From Paraspadella gotoi (taxonomy: Eukaryota; Chaetognatha): DNA of 64,000 bases. The notes below the pieces were generated by a model that was not told the origin of the DNA, made no database searches, and worked only from the letters and a program-made list of their open reading frames with translations. A program made the translations under genes and the position numbers. Location: assembly GCA_051294375.1 (NCBI GenBank), contig CM119267.1, forward strand, positions 8,040,683 to 8,104,682. The letters are read 5' to 3'. This document shows, one piece after another, positions 14,661 to 27,061 of this stretch (the first letter of the stretch is position 1; each line of letters opens with the position of its first letter).

Positions 14661-17226
14661 ATGTATTTTCCTACGTTAGCGTTTTTAGCGCTGACAATGT
14701 TGACCGGCCTCGCAGCTTCGACCCCACCGACACTTTCCGACTTTTTCGCAAATGTCATTGTCCGCGAATTCGGCGGATCTGATGGAGTCTTAAATGCGTC
14801 GCAATTGGAGGCCTTCATCGAGGCCGTCACAAATCCCAAGTCGAGGTCACAATCGTTAAACTTTGACGATAACGACGTCAACGCAACTCTCCACTCTCTG
14901 GATGCGGAAGCACAAACTCTCACCGAGTGTTTGAGCGCCCAAACGGAATTCCAGCGAAGGAACTGTTCAGCACCGCGAGGCTGCCTCTCCGCTGACGATC
15001 TGTTGGTGCTGTCGTTGCAGCAAACGAACAATGTGCACAGCGTCGACGCTTATGCGCTGGCCACGCTCGCCCCGACTATTCTTTATCAGGTTATTTTTAT
15101 AATAATAATACCGAGTTCCAAAGATCAAAGCTCATCTTGTCTTCAATATTAATGCTCTCCCTTTCATTCCAATTTGTCAATTTTAAATTTGTAAATTAAG
15201 AATTTAAAGAGTAAATTTTAAAAAAGGTTAAAAACATTTACTTTATAATTCAATTTATGGACTAAGGGGCTTAATTTTTTAGTATATTGAGAAAAAAATT
15301 TACGTCAACAAAATTTAATATAATTCATTATCAATTTTGTTCAGGCGGCGACAGGCGTCTGTTTTCGTCCTCCCGTCCCGTCACATGATCCCAACCATAA
15401 GCGTCGCGTCCCAATTTACGTCAGCATCGGTTACGGCGTTCTGTTCGTCACAATCATATCTTTGTGTTCCCTAGGAGGCGCCGTCGTTCTGCCCTTCGTC
15501 AACAAAGTTTTTTACAAACGGTGATTGCTTAACTTAGCTGGAGATAACTACGTGAGGCACACAAAATTCAAAATAAAATTGAGTCATTACCAATATTTTT
15601 TTAAAAATGTTTATTACTTAAATTATTTTACTAATATAATTTATAAAAGTAGTAGTTGTTCAAAATACAGAAGAAAAAATTCTGATTATTTCAGCTTCGG
15701 AGAAATAACATGATTTATGCTTTGACGGTAAAAAATATCTAATTCACCACCGTGGTCGTTAAAATTGTTTTTCTCAAGAGATTTAGAACGAGTCACAGGC
15801 ATTCGAAGAATGTAAACATCAAATCAGGGAACGCCTTACTACTTCGTTAAAACGAGGGTCATCTTTCAAAAAACAAAGTTCTTCGTCATTATTAATAAAG
15901 ACCATGCCAAAATATCACAACTAAAAAAAACAACTTTTTTTTTCATAATTACAGACTTCTCACTTGGATGGTGGGCCTGGCTGTTGGCACGCTGGCTGGA
16001 AGCGGTCTGCTCCACCTCATGCCCCACACCTACGGAATGAGCTACGAAGAAACGGGTAGTCTCGACTACCTCTACAAGGCGTCGGCCATCTTCGCCGGCT
16101 CCTATCTCTTCTTCGTCACTGAGCGCCTCTTGAAGACCATCTCCGAAAAACGGCGCGAGAAGAGAAACCGGCGGGACAAGGCCGCTGAAGCCTTGGGCGG
16201 CGGAAGTAGCCAGACCACCCTGGAGACAATGTCTAACGACAGAAGCAGCGTTTCGACCATCAGCAACGTCAACAATAACGGCCACGTGGGGCAGGGACAC
16301 GCTCGTGAAGTTACCGAGCAAGAGGTGAGGTCATTTATCCTCATTATCGATGTTTGATTTGAAAATAAAAAGCTTTAGGTTACATTATAAAAAAAATAAT
16401 TATGTCAATTAACACATCCGAATCCACAGGAGGAACAAAAAATCGCGCCCGTCGCGTGGATGATCATCTTCGGCGACGGACTTCACAATTTTATCGACGG
16501 TGCGTAAATCAATCCGTTTGTGCAGAACTTTCATTTCTGATCCTCAACGATAATTGAAGAGCGAGTCTTAATTTTTTTTTTCGATCGGCAGGTCTCTCGA
16601 TCGGCGCCGCTTTCACGGAGTCGATCCTCGCCGGAATCTCAATATCAGTCGCCGTCTTCTGCGAGGAATTTCCCCACGAACTCGGCGACCTCGCCATTTT
16701 ACTCAACTCCGGGATGAGGTTTAAGCAGGTGCCTATGGATGACAACTTGCGATCTTTAGGATCGTATTTTNNNNNNNNNNNNNNNNGAATAAAATTTTCC
16801 ACGAGACTGTGCACCGCGACATAAATCGCCCAACATCAACAGGCTCTTCTCTACAACTTCTTGTCCGCCTGCATGTGCTTTCTCGGCCTGTGTCTCGGCA
16901 TCTTTCTCGGCGACGTCACTCAGTCCGGCGCGAAATGGATCTTTGCTCTGGCGGCCGGGATGTTCCTTTATTTGGCGCTCACGGACATGATTCCCGAACT
17001 CAACAAACAAGTGAGTGAATTGACAAGTTTCCACGGATGAAAGTTGTCGAAAAAGTAGAAAAAGGACAATAATTGTTTTTTTTTATTCGCCGATCAGGCG
17101 GAGGAATTGTTGAACGAAGGAACGCCGCTGTGGAAGATCATGATCATCCAGCACTCTGGAGTGTTGACCGGCTTTTTCATCATGCTGTTGATGGCCATTT
17201 ATGGAGGAAACATCGACTTCACGTGA
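14661..17226 (+). CDS. SLC39A14: ZIP metal-ion transporter, SLC39A8/SLC39A14 type
   Basis: Seven exons join in perfect phase: 14661-15089, 15345-15520, 15955-16324, 16430-16499, 16592-16728, 16843-17010 and 17098-17226 (TGA). The product is 492 residues. The ATG starts a hydrophobic signal peptide (about residues 1-19). A luminal, Cys-containing domain with Asn glycosylation sequons (NAS, NAT, NCS) follows to about residue 160, then eight membrane segments. Membrane segment 4 has HNFIDG (His344, Asp348) and segment 5 has EEFPHELGD (residues 373-381). In most LIV-1 ZIPs that motif begins with His; a Glu there marks the ZIP8/ZIP14 branch, which carries Zn, Fe, Mn and Cd into the cytosol. The cytosolic loop between segments 3 and 4 is Lys/Arg- and Ser/Asn-rich, without a large His cluster. 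A 16-N gap falls in an intron. ZIP8 against ZIP14 is not decided. Confidence 0.95.
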
Positions 17227-19782
17227 CGGACAGTGAATTTTGTTCCCGTTGAACCTTCCTTCGTTAAAACGAAGACAAGTGTTAAATTCATTCCAGACTT
17301 TTTGATTCCAGACTTAATTTTTTATCTTTTGTTTTCGTCCGTTACGAAAATCTGTTACAAGGGGTGTTGGTTTTTTTGGGTTTTTTTTTTTTGCGCAAGT
17401 AAAGACTTAAAGATGTTTATTTTTCTTATTTTCTTTAAAACTAGGATAATTGATGATCAGATTCCTCCCATTTGGCATACCATACGGTAAATACCAGTGG
17501 GAGACTAACTTGAAAGGCAAACATTTGAAATTTGGCTACAGTTGGACCTTTCAGTCAGTAAAAAGTTAGAAACGAGCACAAAAAAATACCTGAGCTAATC
17601 GCGACCTTTTTCGTCGATTTGCAGCTCGAAGAATTCCCCATTTTTGCCACTCGGAAGCGTATGATTTCCGAATTTTATTTAAGAAAATCTATTTAACTAC
17701 GGATTTTTATTTTCGCGTCGATTAACTTCACTGAAAACTTCTGATAAAAAAAAAATCTTTTGGTCACAATCGTCGAGAGAGAAAAGGCAACTTTTGGCGA
17801 AGAGAAGCAAATAGAAATTGGCCGACGATGTAGGAAAAGAAAAAATAAGCCGGATAAATTATTTCTGAGGAAAAAGGCGACCACAATATAGAAATTAGAA
17901 AAGACATCAAGATAAAGCGGGAAGAAAAAGAAAAAAAGGAAAAAAAAGGGAACAAACGAGGTTGGCAAAAAGTGAATTGATCGAAAGATCCTAACCAATG
18001 ATTGATCAAAGTGCCAATAAAATTAAAAGAGAAACTCCTAAGATCTGATTAAGAAATAATAAAAAGTGTTAAAAACTAAAGTGAAACATTCTTCATCGAT
18101 ACAAGTTTTATATGAAATTGGTACAACCAATATAAAAAATTATCCCTTCATTTAATAAATAAGCTATCTTGCCCCTGACTTTGGACAGGCTTTGGTGGTT
18201 TAAGGCCTCCATCACTCTTACAAGATAATGACATAGCAGGTCCCTGCAAGCTTTCAATCAAGACTCTCTCACAGTCTCGTTTATTCACTCCCAGAGTACC
18301 TGGCTTCCCTATCAATGAAGTGGAAAATATTTCAAAGAATGTTTCAATTGTATGAAAAGACCACTCCCTTAAGTATTAGATCGGGGAATACTTATTGTAC
18401 TCCGCACTAGCATCAAAATACAAGGAGCTGAATTTTTATGAAATTGGTACACCAATATAAAAATTATCCATTCATTTAATAAATAAGCTATCTTGCCCCT
18501 GACTTTGGACAGGCTTTGGCTGGTTGGTTGGTATGTGGGTGGTGAATCTGATTCTTTTAATCGTTTGTAGTTTGTACTATTGAAGCTTTGTCTTTAAAGA
18601 ATTACTCTCTATTATATTCTTTTTTTTTAAATTTCAAACATAACCGGTTTATTTTTCTTAATACATTTTACTTACATATTTTTTTATTGCAAATAAAACT
18701 TTTTGTCATAAATGTAATAATTTTCAAAACTATTTACCTACCTCGTAAAAAAAGCCTGCAGAGATTTATTGATTACAAAATAAAACTAAGAATTCAAAAC
18801 GTTATTAAAATTACCTCTTGTAAGTTGTACCAGTCATCCAAGGTATTAATTAATCTCAAGGAAAATTATACCAATCGCAAACATTTGGAGGTGCACTATA
18901 AGGACAGAATCCCGAAAATCATTAATTTTTAGACTTAAATAAGACCTTGTAAACAATCCAAAATATGCAATTACTAACCATAAAATATTTAGTTTTGCTG
19001 AGAAAAACCAGTTTTATTTAGTTTTGCTAAGAAACCAGTTATCGTAGTGCATGTTGCAACATGATGCTTGATTGTTGGCAAGATCTTTTTTTCGACAGAT
19101 GTTGAAATGAGTTAGAGGTCGTCATAGTCGTATCTCCATGCACTAATCTTTATCAGATAGAAATGAACATCGCTTAAAAGAATCGAGTGAAAGAAAAGGC
19201 GCTCGGACAAAGTGAATATGTAGACGGCGGATGTCTTTTTAAAGAATACAGAGTAGAAAGTAATAAACTATATTGAATTGAGCTACTTAGAGTATCTAAT
19301 TTTCAAATATGCGTTCACGTTTTTGAGATGGCAATTTCGCAGAATCGTTTTGCATAAAATCAAATGATATTAATATTTTTGCATAATTATGATGAAACTT
19401 ATTACATACTTATTATACACGTGTGTTCAAGGGCATGTAATGATTACTAACTTTTGACGTTCACTTTGCCTCATGTTTACACACAGTAATTAATAAAAAA
19501 TAACTAATTTTTAAGAAATCCATTCCGAAAACTATAGGTTTGTATTATCAGCAAAATAAAGGTTTTTACAACAACAAAGATGAAGAAATCACAGAATAAT
19601 AAGCAGTATTTTTTTGGCTTTTAACGACAAGTTATCAAATACTTTAGGATGATCCAAACAGTTATGAATTAATAAACAGTTTAACAGTGAATTAAACAGT
19701 TTTAGAATTAAAAACGACCGAATATGAATTAATCAGCTATTCAATTTTAAAGAAGCCAAACCAAATCGGGCAAGAGAATTGA
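17227..19782. other. convergent intergenic region between the ZIP gene and TRAF4
   Basis: The region is AT-rich and non-coding. The first 800 bases are probably the 3' untranslated region of the transporter; an AATAAA is seen at 18016-18021. A 90-base direct repeat lies at 18107-18200 and 18434-18525 and is listed separately. ORFs seen near 17693-18009 and 18588-18932 are low-complexity, Phe/Leu- or Lys/Ile-rich, and I do not believe them. Confidence 0.6.
18107..18525. repeat. pair of about 90-base direct repeats, 327 bases apart
   Basis: The segment with GAAATTGGTACA and CTTGCCCCTGACTTTGGAC occurs at 18107-18200 and again at 18434-18525 with a few differences. The 230 bases between are unique. 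This could be a small terminal-repeat element or a local duplication. No ORF lies within it. Confidence 0.7.
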
Positions 19783-22597
19783 CTATAAAATAGCGGAGTA
19801 GGTGAGGTCGACTTCGATTTTGATGAAGATTGTGTCGTCGACGACGTAGTTGTGCTTCCGTAGCAGCACCTCGTGAGAGACGTACTTCGGGTAGCCATAA
19901 CCGAGACAGTCTTGGGCGTTGGCTTCTTTGGATGGCCTCTGAAAGGTTTTCCAATCAGGATCCGGGTCGAACCTTTCGTCGATGTGATGAAGCTTCTGTG
20001 CGCTGGAGGAAGCGCCACCCTTGATCTGGTCCATCAAAGTGAACTTGACGGGATGAGTGAAGGGCCAGTGGAGAAGATTGTCGTAATCTCCAGGAAGGAT
20101 CTTGATGTAGAGAGAAAGGAATTTTCCTTCAGCACCGTCGCCGTCGCCGTTGGGGAAGATGGAGGCCACGATCTTGTAGCCGTATTTGTGGGTGTAGAAG
20201 GGGACGCTGCAGATCTCCGCGTTTGTGTTGGGCGAGAGGCGGGCGTTCTCCAGCAGCCGAGAAAAGTCAGAAATTCGCCACAAGAGAGTTCCATCGGAAC
20301 TTCGGGTCATGGCCTCCATTCTGGATCGAAGCTCTTCAATCTCCGATCTCTGCTTCGTCGCCAAACCGCACATGATCTTCAAGTGCGCCTTGGAGTCGGC
20401 ATCGACGTGGCGTTGGACGCTGCGACGAGGACCGCGAACGCCGCATCCCGCGTGCTTGAAGGGGCATTCGACGACGACGGCGGGACACGATTGAAGGACG
20501 TGACGGTCGAGTTCATCTCGAGGGATTCGACCCGGAGACTCGCATCGGTTCGGACATGAGACAGGATAGCGCGGACAATGTTGGAAGTGGTTCTGAAAAA
20601 AAAAAAAGATTAATTTAAATCGATCGTTGGTGTTGTTAACTTTAAATCTAAAATGGATTAATGAATGCCAATTTTCCATATTTTGACTGAGACTAAGGGC
20701 AAACTCTAGTTTCTTCCGTCAGCTATCGTGTCACGTGCGTGTCTTTCTTTGTCAAGTTTCACTTCCTTCATCTTTGTCGTCGTCGTCCTCCGTTGATGTA
20801 GACTTCATATCGTAGCCAAGAATAAAAAAATCATTGGCAAACGGAATGTTACCGGAGCCAAGCGAGAAATCAAGAAGAATAACATTTTGCACATGTCACA
20901 TGCTTTGTTTAATGTCAACGTTTCATGACAGCTTCGGAATTTTGATGTCAACACTTTCTACAGATTGATCATTGCAAGCTGTTGAGTAATGAGTATGCTT
21001 TAGTAATAATTTAATTGATTAAATTATTTTAAAATGAGTGAATGGAAAATATTTTTAAAAATAAAACCTAAAACAATACTTTACAATTAGCATGGGTAAG
21101 TGAAATAGAATAAACAAAATAAATCGATGTTAAAGAGTGAGATAGCTGTTAAATAAATTTTTGTTTCAATTTGTTTCCCAACAAGAACGTTTGGTAATAT
21201 TTTTTTTCTCAACCGAGAAACCGTCAACGGAATGAAATGTATTCGCGCTTCAGATTCTGAACCTTTGATACAAAAATCAACAAAAACACAAACAGAAAAA
21301 AAAAGGCGTTTCCACATTCCAGTCTCGAGACGACGCCTCGTATTTTTTCCTTAAACCTTTGAGGAATCCAGGAAGGATTCCGCGTTGGCAACAACGCCCC
21401 CTTTTCTCCTGTCGCTATGTCCACCTCGCCCCACATTCACTCAGGGAGCTACAGGTTTTTCACCCATTCACATAGAATTCTCGCTGCCTTTAGTTTCTTG
21501 AAATTCTTACACCTAAACCGTTTCATTCTTCCCAGCTTTTTCTCAAGTAGCCTTTCAAAATACCGTCCGTCTTTCTATCTCGTCCAAACCATTCATTACA
21601 GAATGTAGAGTGTATCTTCTCTTCGAAAAATGATCTTCAGTTGATGGAATAAAAAGAGTAAATCCTGGAAAAGAAAGGCTTTGCAACACAACAATGGGAA
21701 TAAAAAAGAAAGATATAACGGAGTCTCTCTCTCTCTCTCTCTCTCTCTCCCCCTCGATTGTGTCTCCGTCCTACGCCTCATGTCTCAGTTTGTTCATCGT
21801 TCAACGAAGCAAAAGGCTGTAAACAGAAAAGATAAAAGCCACCAGTTGAATGAAGATAAGGATATCTGTCAAATTGTCAATCTTCCATAAGAAAAAAAAA
21901 CTCCGAGAAAACCCGAGGAAACCAGTTTGTTATGATGAAGAACGTCAAGTCCCACCATACGCGCCGGTAACATTAACCCCCGCCTCGCTGTTTACATCAC
22001 CCGGCTCAAGGTCGTAAACCCGTCATCGATTATCGACAGAAAATCAGGTCGAAAGAGTCTCGAGTCAAAAAAACTCTGAGGCCTCAGTTCTCCAACCGAT
22101 CTCTACGATTTCCCTTCCGATATTAATTGATTTTCCTCTTTCGAAAGTCGACATATTTTTTTGTTCGTCACGACACATTTTAAACGTCGTCTGATTGGGC
22201 GAAAAGACTTCATCGTGGACAAAGGAAAAAGAGAAAAAAGGGGAACATATACTTTCGCGAAGGAGACGTCCTGTCGCATGATCGAAGGCTGAGCGTAACG
22301 ATATATAATTTTAATTATATAAATATATATTTTATAGTTAAGAAAAGCGCAGGCAACAAAATGGATTTACAAAAAAAATATTTAAACTGAGTTTTTTAAG
22401 CCACTAATGACGATTCTTAATTAGTAAAGTGGACTGACAGAATGCTCTGCTGTGTTTTTTCGGGGGAAAAACACGTTTTATGTTACTTGTAATACAGTTT
22501 AAATTAAACATTTAGTAACTTAAAAAAGAAGATTTTTCCCCCGTCGCTCATTTTTTTTGCAGCGAATGACGAATTCTGGTCATGAACGTCCGATTCG

Positions 22598-22631
<34 letters not shown>

Positions 22632-25600
22632 CGTTTGACTTGGCCGCACAAATCATCTCGAACGACGTCGTCGATCTTTACGAGGACGGGAATCACATTG
22701 GAATCACATTTCTGTCCTCACGTGATCGCATCCGAGTCACATTTCGCGTCACGTGATCGCATCGAGAAACGGGTTTTTCTCGCCCAAATCCTCTGATTTA
22801 CGAGGGATTCGAGTTTCACGAGGAATTTCGGACGGGCGTCGACGGACGAGGGCCGAACGGACGGGGGTGTTGGGGGGGGGGTTGGCAGCCGGTGGGCGTG
22901 GCGACTAAACGAAACGAAACTTAAACGATCGATGCCGGGATCGATAGTAGCTGCCGGCAACTGTTAAGTTGTAGTGAAACGGAAATTATAAGCATGTATA
23001 AGAATGTATAAGAAAGAAGGCAAATTTGAAATTGTGTAGAGAATAGTCGGTCGTCTATGTTCCCACTGTTCGTCTATCCGTCCATCTCCAGCCCCATCTC
23101 AACAGCGAAAGCTACACTTTACAATGTCGCTAAGTTACAATGATGCATGTTGGCTACCTTAAGATTTAGTACCTGCAACGTATCGAGAACGAAGTCTCGG
23201 CCGCAGTGACCGCATCGCGTCGTTCGCTTGTGGCATTCGTGAAGAGCGTGCTGCGAAATGAAGCGGCGCTGCAACAGGGCGCCGCATTTGTTCTCGCAAT
23301 GGACCAGCTGGTAGTTGCAGTTGCCCACGTGATCCTGGAAAAGTAAGATTCAAGTTTAATCGTCACAATATAATTTTAGATTGGGTAAAAATAAGATTCC
23401 AACAAACTATATTTCTTTTTCCAGAACAATTACTGATTTAGTTTTCATCAATATGTTTTCAAGCCTCATGTAGAGGGATTTATATTGGCGAATACAAAAC
23501 AATTTGCTTTCTATATCTCAGTTATTATTGCGAGGGACTCCATCCGCTACTCTTTAATTTTTCTTTATCATATCATATCATATCATCTCATGTCAAATAT
23601 CATACCTAATCATATCAGCCACAATTTTAAACTCCGTTATCCGTCAAACAAATTACTTAAATTTCCCTTTCCATTTCCATTTCCACTTCCACTTTCCACT
23701 TTCCTTTCCCTTTCCACTTAATCCCTCCTACCTCCCCAATTTCCCCTTGAAACAACTCTCAGCTCTTCCCTTATTTTTCCATTCACTATCACCTCCTTTA
23801 CACATTCCCCTTGATGATAAAAACCTTCAAGCTTTCTCTTCATCCCGCAGTCACCTCCCCTCTAAATTGCCACTAAATTCCCTCTCATCTCTCCCCTCTT
23901 ATCCTCTCTCACTTCCCCTCTAAATTGTAACTAAATCCCCTCTCATCTCCCCCCTCTTATCCCCTCTCACCTCCCTTCTATTTTGCCACTAAATCCCCTC
24001 TCATCTCCCCCCTCTTATCCCCTCTCACTTCCCCTCCAATTCCCTTCTCACTCTTCCCCTCCTCTCTTGATCGCCCGTTGGCGCCAGCATACCGACGATC
24101 GGCGCCAACATTTCCTCGTTAACCATTTCATAATTATTTTTTAAAAAAATACAAAAAAAAAACTTGAATCGTAATTTTAATAAAGTTCCCATTTCCTGGT
24201 CTCCATGGCTGCCCTGAATATTTCATCATCGAACCGCATCGAATTAAGTTTTCAGTTTGTTATTAAATAGATTAGTGAAGTTAGGACTAAATATGAAATA
24301 AACTTTTTTCCCCGCCTTTTTTTTTTCAGACAAAATCCCCTGAAAATCTCGCGCAGGGTTAAAACGTTAATCGCTGCAAATTTTATTCGAGGGAATCAAC
24401 TGCGGCCTTCGCTCGATTCCATTCCTCCGCCCTCCGCCTTCATCGGCCTTTATTCCTTCGCCCGTTTCGCTTCGCCCTCTCTGCCTCAATCTACCGCCCT
24501 ATGCCAGAATCCAGTCTCCCCTTAATGAATTTCGGCATCGCGAAAAAAAAGAGACGAGCCTGGGCTTTTTTGACAGATCGAATTTTCTGTCTCTCTCCTC
24601 GCATCTCTGCTCTCTCTCTCTCTATCTCTCTCTTCTTCTTCTCTCTCTCTCTCTCTCTCTTCTCTCTCTTCTCCTCTCTCTCTCTCTCTCTCTCTCTTTC
24701 TTCTTCTAGTCTCTCCGTCGCCCAATTTCGTTCGCGCTGCCGAGAAAGTTATGATTTATTTCTCCCTTTCGTTGGTTTTTATTTCTTAGATTTCCTCTGC
24801 CTTTTCTCAGATTTGGTTTTTCCTTGTTTTCATCCTTCGCGCAATCCTTTCTATTTTCCTTCCCCGGATGTTTTTTTTCTCTTTCTCTGCCAATTTTCTG
24901 GCGTCTTTTCACGTTAACTTTTTGGGTATTTTTTATACATAAGCTTTTGTAAAGAGGTTTTCTTTCATCGACGCTCTTTTGTTTCCCATTTTCTTTCAAG
25001 CGTTCACCTCCATTTGCGCTCCGGTGAAGTCGCGATGACAAAAGTCGCAGGTGACGACGCGATTGGGACACGTGAAGGCCAGGTGATCCTCCATGCAGAC
25101 GCGAGGGATACGGGATTCGCAATCCGAGGGGCACAACACGGCGTCCCATTTGCAGACATTGAGGTGGGCCTGAAGAACGAGTCGGGGAGAAAAGTGATTT
25201 CATTGTTATTGTGGTAAAAAAGCTCAAAATCTCTCTTTCTCTCTCTCTCTCGCACCTTTTCCTCTCTCTTGATTTGATAAATGGGAAGGAAAAAATATCT
25301 TGACTCTGTAAAAAAGATTTCAAGTGAAGTTCTTAGAGTGGATTCACCTGGAAATTATGCGCTGTTTCTTTCTGACAAAATCGTTAATCATGGCAGTCGT
25401 TGTCGTCGTCTTCGTCATTGTTATCGTCATTGTTATCGTCATCGTCGTCGTTTTATCGTTGTCGTTTATCCCTCTATATCTTGCGAGCCTCACGCGTTTG
25501 GAAGCGTTGTTTACAGATTCAGAAACGTGACTCAGTGAGCCAAACTAATAACTTTGGCGTCCCGGGGAGTTTACCAATAGATCCGTCATCAACAAAATAT

Positions 25601-25972
25601 AAATATCACCGTCTCAGTCTCAGCATGCATTGTACATATGTTACTTTAAGGATCAAACTTTTATGTCTTTATCACTTCACTACGTCAATACAAGTTTAAA
25701 TCATCGTTAAAATTGTCACTAGTGCAGTGGTTATACGTTAACTTCACAATCATCGTATCTGTCATTGTTATTAGTGCACTTTTTAATTACAGTCTCTGTA
25801 TTTTCACGTACGTTCTTCTCATTCTCGCGCGAGAGACGAACATCTCCGTATGTCGCTGATCAATCACCTGTAAGGACTTGAGTTGATCCCTCCAAGTGCA
25901 GCCCTCTTCCGAATGGATGCAGTTGATCTTCAGACTTCCGACTTCGACTTGGGATTCCGCGTCGGGGTAAAC
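19783..25972 (-). CDS. TRAF4: TRAF4-like adaptor protein (partial, RING exon not found)
   Basis: Four exons join in phase 0 on the minus strand: 25972-25868, 25169-25008, 23334-23173 and 20592-19783 (stop TAG), coding 412 residues. Order of parts: VYPDAESQVEV and CIHSEEGCTW (start of the first zinc finger), two 54-residue exons each holding a TRAF-type zinc-finger pair (CPSDCESRIPR, CENKCGALLQRR), then a last exon with another TRAF zinc finger (CPNRCESPGRIPRDEL, CPFKHAGC), a short helix (KQRSEIEELRSRMEAM) and the MATH/TRAF-C domain from about LLWRISDF to the end (FYTHKYGYK, SLYIKILPGDYDNLL, WPFTHPVKF). Each stretch matches vertebrate TRAF4 in sequence and spacing. About 60 N-terminal residues, including the RING, are not found; some arthropod TRAF4 proteins lack the RING. 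The family works in TNF-receptor and polarity signalling, upstream of JNK. Confidence 0.93.
20593..23172 (-). other. large TRAF4 intron with a GC-rich island
   Basis: This 2.6-kb intron is mostly AT-rich, but 22557-22960 is GC-rich, with CGT/CAT trinucleotide runs, paired TCACGTGA sites and a G-run near 22865-22880. A CT run lies at 21724-21749. A stretch open for about 45 codons in the frame SSFDLAAQIISNDVVDLY (near 22635-22760, +) is protein-like but has a TGA just upstream and no clear exon boundary, so I do not call it a gene. Confidence 0.5.
22718..22756. promoter_or_regulatory. two TCACGTGA palindromes 31 bases apart
   Basis: Identical TCACGTGATCGCATC blocks start at 22718 and 22749. 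The core is the E-box CACGTG with the TCA/TGA flanks preferred by MITF/TFE-type bHLH-ZIP factors. The spacing is close to three helical turns. The surrounding bases repeat as well (GGAATCACATT twice just upstream). A regulatory role is inference. Confidence 0.4.
23851..24045. repeat. 58-base tandem minisatellite, about 3.3 copies
   Basis: Copies start at 23851, 23909, 23967 and 24025, each beginning TCAC(C/T)TCCC. The unit contains CTAAATTG and CCCCTCTTATCC. Copies differ at a few positions, so the array is not young. Confidence 0.85.
24609..24709. repeat. (CT)n-rich microsatellite
   Basis: An imperfect CT run with TTC interruptions inside a TRAF4 intron. Confidence 0.9.
25170..25867 (-). 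other. TRAF4 intron, with (CGT)n and CT runs
   Basis: The 698-base intron carries a CT run at about 25223-25252 and an imperfect CGT/CAT/TGT trinucleotide run at 25396-25455. No coding signal is visible. Confidence 0.6.
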
Positions 25973-26478
25973 CTGAAAAAGGGGGGAGGGGAGTAGGGAG
26001 GGTGTCAGGTGTGGTCATATTTAAAGTAACACAAACTGTCAATTTTACTGAAATGTTTTTTTGAGTCATCATTGTTGAATGGAGACATAACTATTAACGA
26101 CTTTTGATGAGGCTGGGCATTTTAGATACGAGAAACCACTGTACTAAAAATATTTGGAAATTCATCCGGTAAGGCCCATCATGATCTTTCGCAGAACCAA
26201 AATCAAACCTCATTTCCCTACAAATGCGGGATCGTTTCTTCATTCTATTCATTATTAATATTCTCCATTTTTAGATCTTTCTGCTTATTTATAATTGTAC
26301 ATCCTCGTTTTCTAAATTCTCAACCGGCCCGAGCCTCGTCCCTACCCCCTTTCCCCGTTATCCCCCAATTCTCATCCATTCTCCAATTCTATCCAAAACT
26401 ATTTTCCTTTTCTGACCCAATTTTCCAATTTCTCTTTTCCAAAATCGCCGAAAACGTTTCTCATCCTTCCTAATTTTA

Positions 26479-26673
26479 TCTCTCTCTCTCTATCTTCCTC
26501 GTCTCTCTCATCTCTCTCTCTCTCTCTTCTCTCTCTCTCCCTGCTCTCTCTTCTCTCTCTCTCTCCAATACTTATCCCCACCCTCCAAACGCCGGTCACA
26601 GTGGGATTCACCTTAAAAAATCATTTTCTCACGAATCTGGGATAAAATTAAATCAACTGTGTGCTTTTCTTTA

Positions 26674-26710
<37 letters not shown>

Positions 26711-26758
26711 CTCTCCTCTCTCTCTCTCTCTCTCACTCTCTCCCATTCTCTCTCTCTC
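26479..26758. repeat. two (CT)n microsatellites
   Basis: Imperfect CT runs at 26479-26563 and 26674-26758 with about 110 bases of AT-rich sequence between. Confidence 0.9.
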
Positions 26759-26958
26759 CACGTTGTTTTGTTGTATGAGATTCGCCTCGTGAAAAGGAGG
26801 AGGTAGGGACAGAGGGATGAGGGAAAAATGGATGGAGAAAAGAGAAAGCGGTCGGGCTTCTGTTTCCTTTTTTCGACGTCCGACTTTTGATTAAATGAAT
26901 TTCGCCATCGAATTCTGGGAAAGTCCCGATTTTAAAACAGAAAGGGAAAGAAAGGGAG

Positions 26959-27061
<103 letters not shown>

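Larger units (their letters stand above)
23335..25007 (-). other. TRAF4 intron with pyrimidine-rich minisatellite
   Basis: The 1.67-kb intron contains a TATCA-type short repeat (23567-23615), a 58-base minisatellite (23851-24045) and a CT-rich tract (24609-24709). ORFs within it are shadows of these repeats. I see no exon. Confidence 0.6.

Noticed and set aside
19873-20559. 228-codon + strand ORF opposite the TRAF4 last exon
   Set aside because: The minus strand codes a clear TRAF zinc finger and MATH domain over the same bases; the + ORF resembles nothing.
23851-24045. CRISPR-like array
   Set aside because: The 58-base units are directly adjacent, without unique spacers, in an animal intron; this is a minisatellite.
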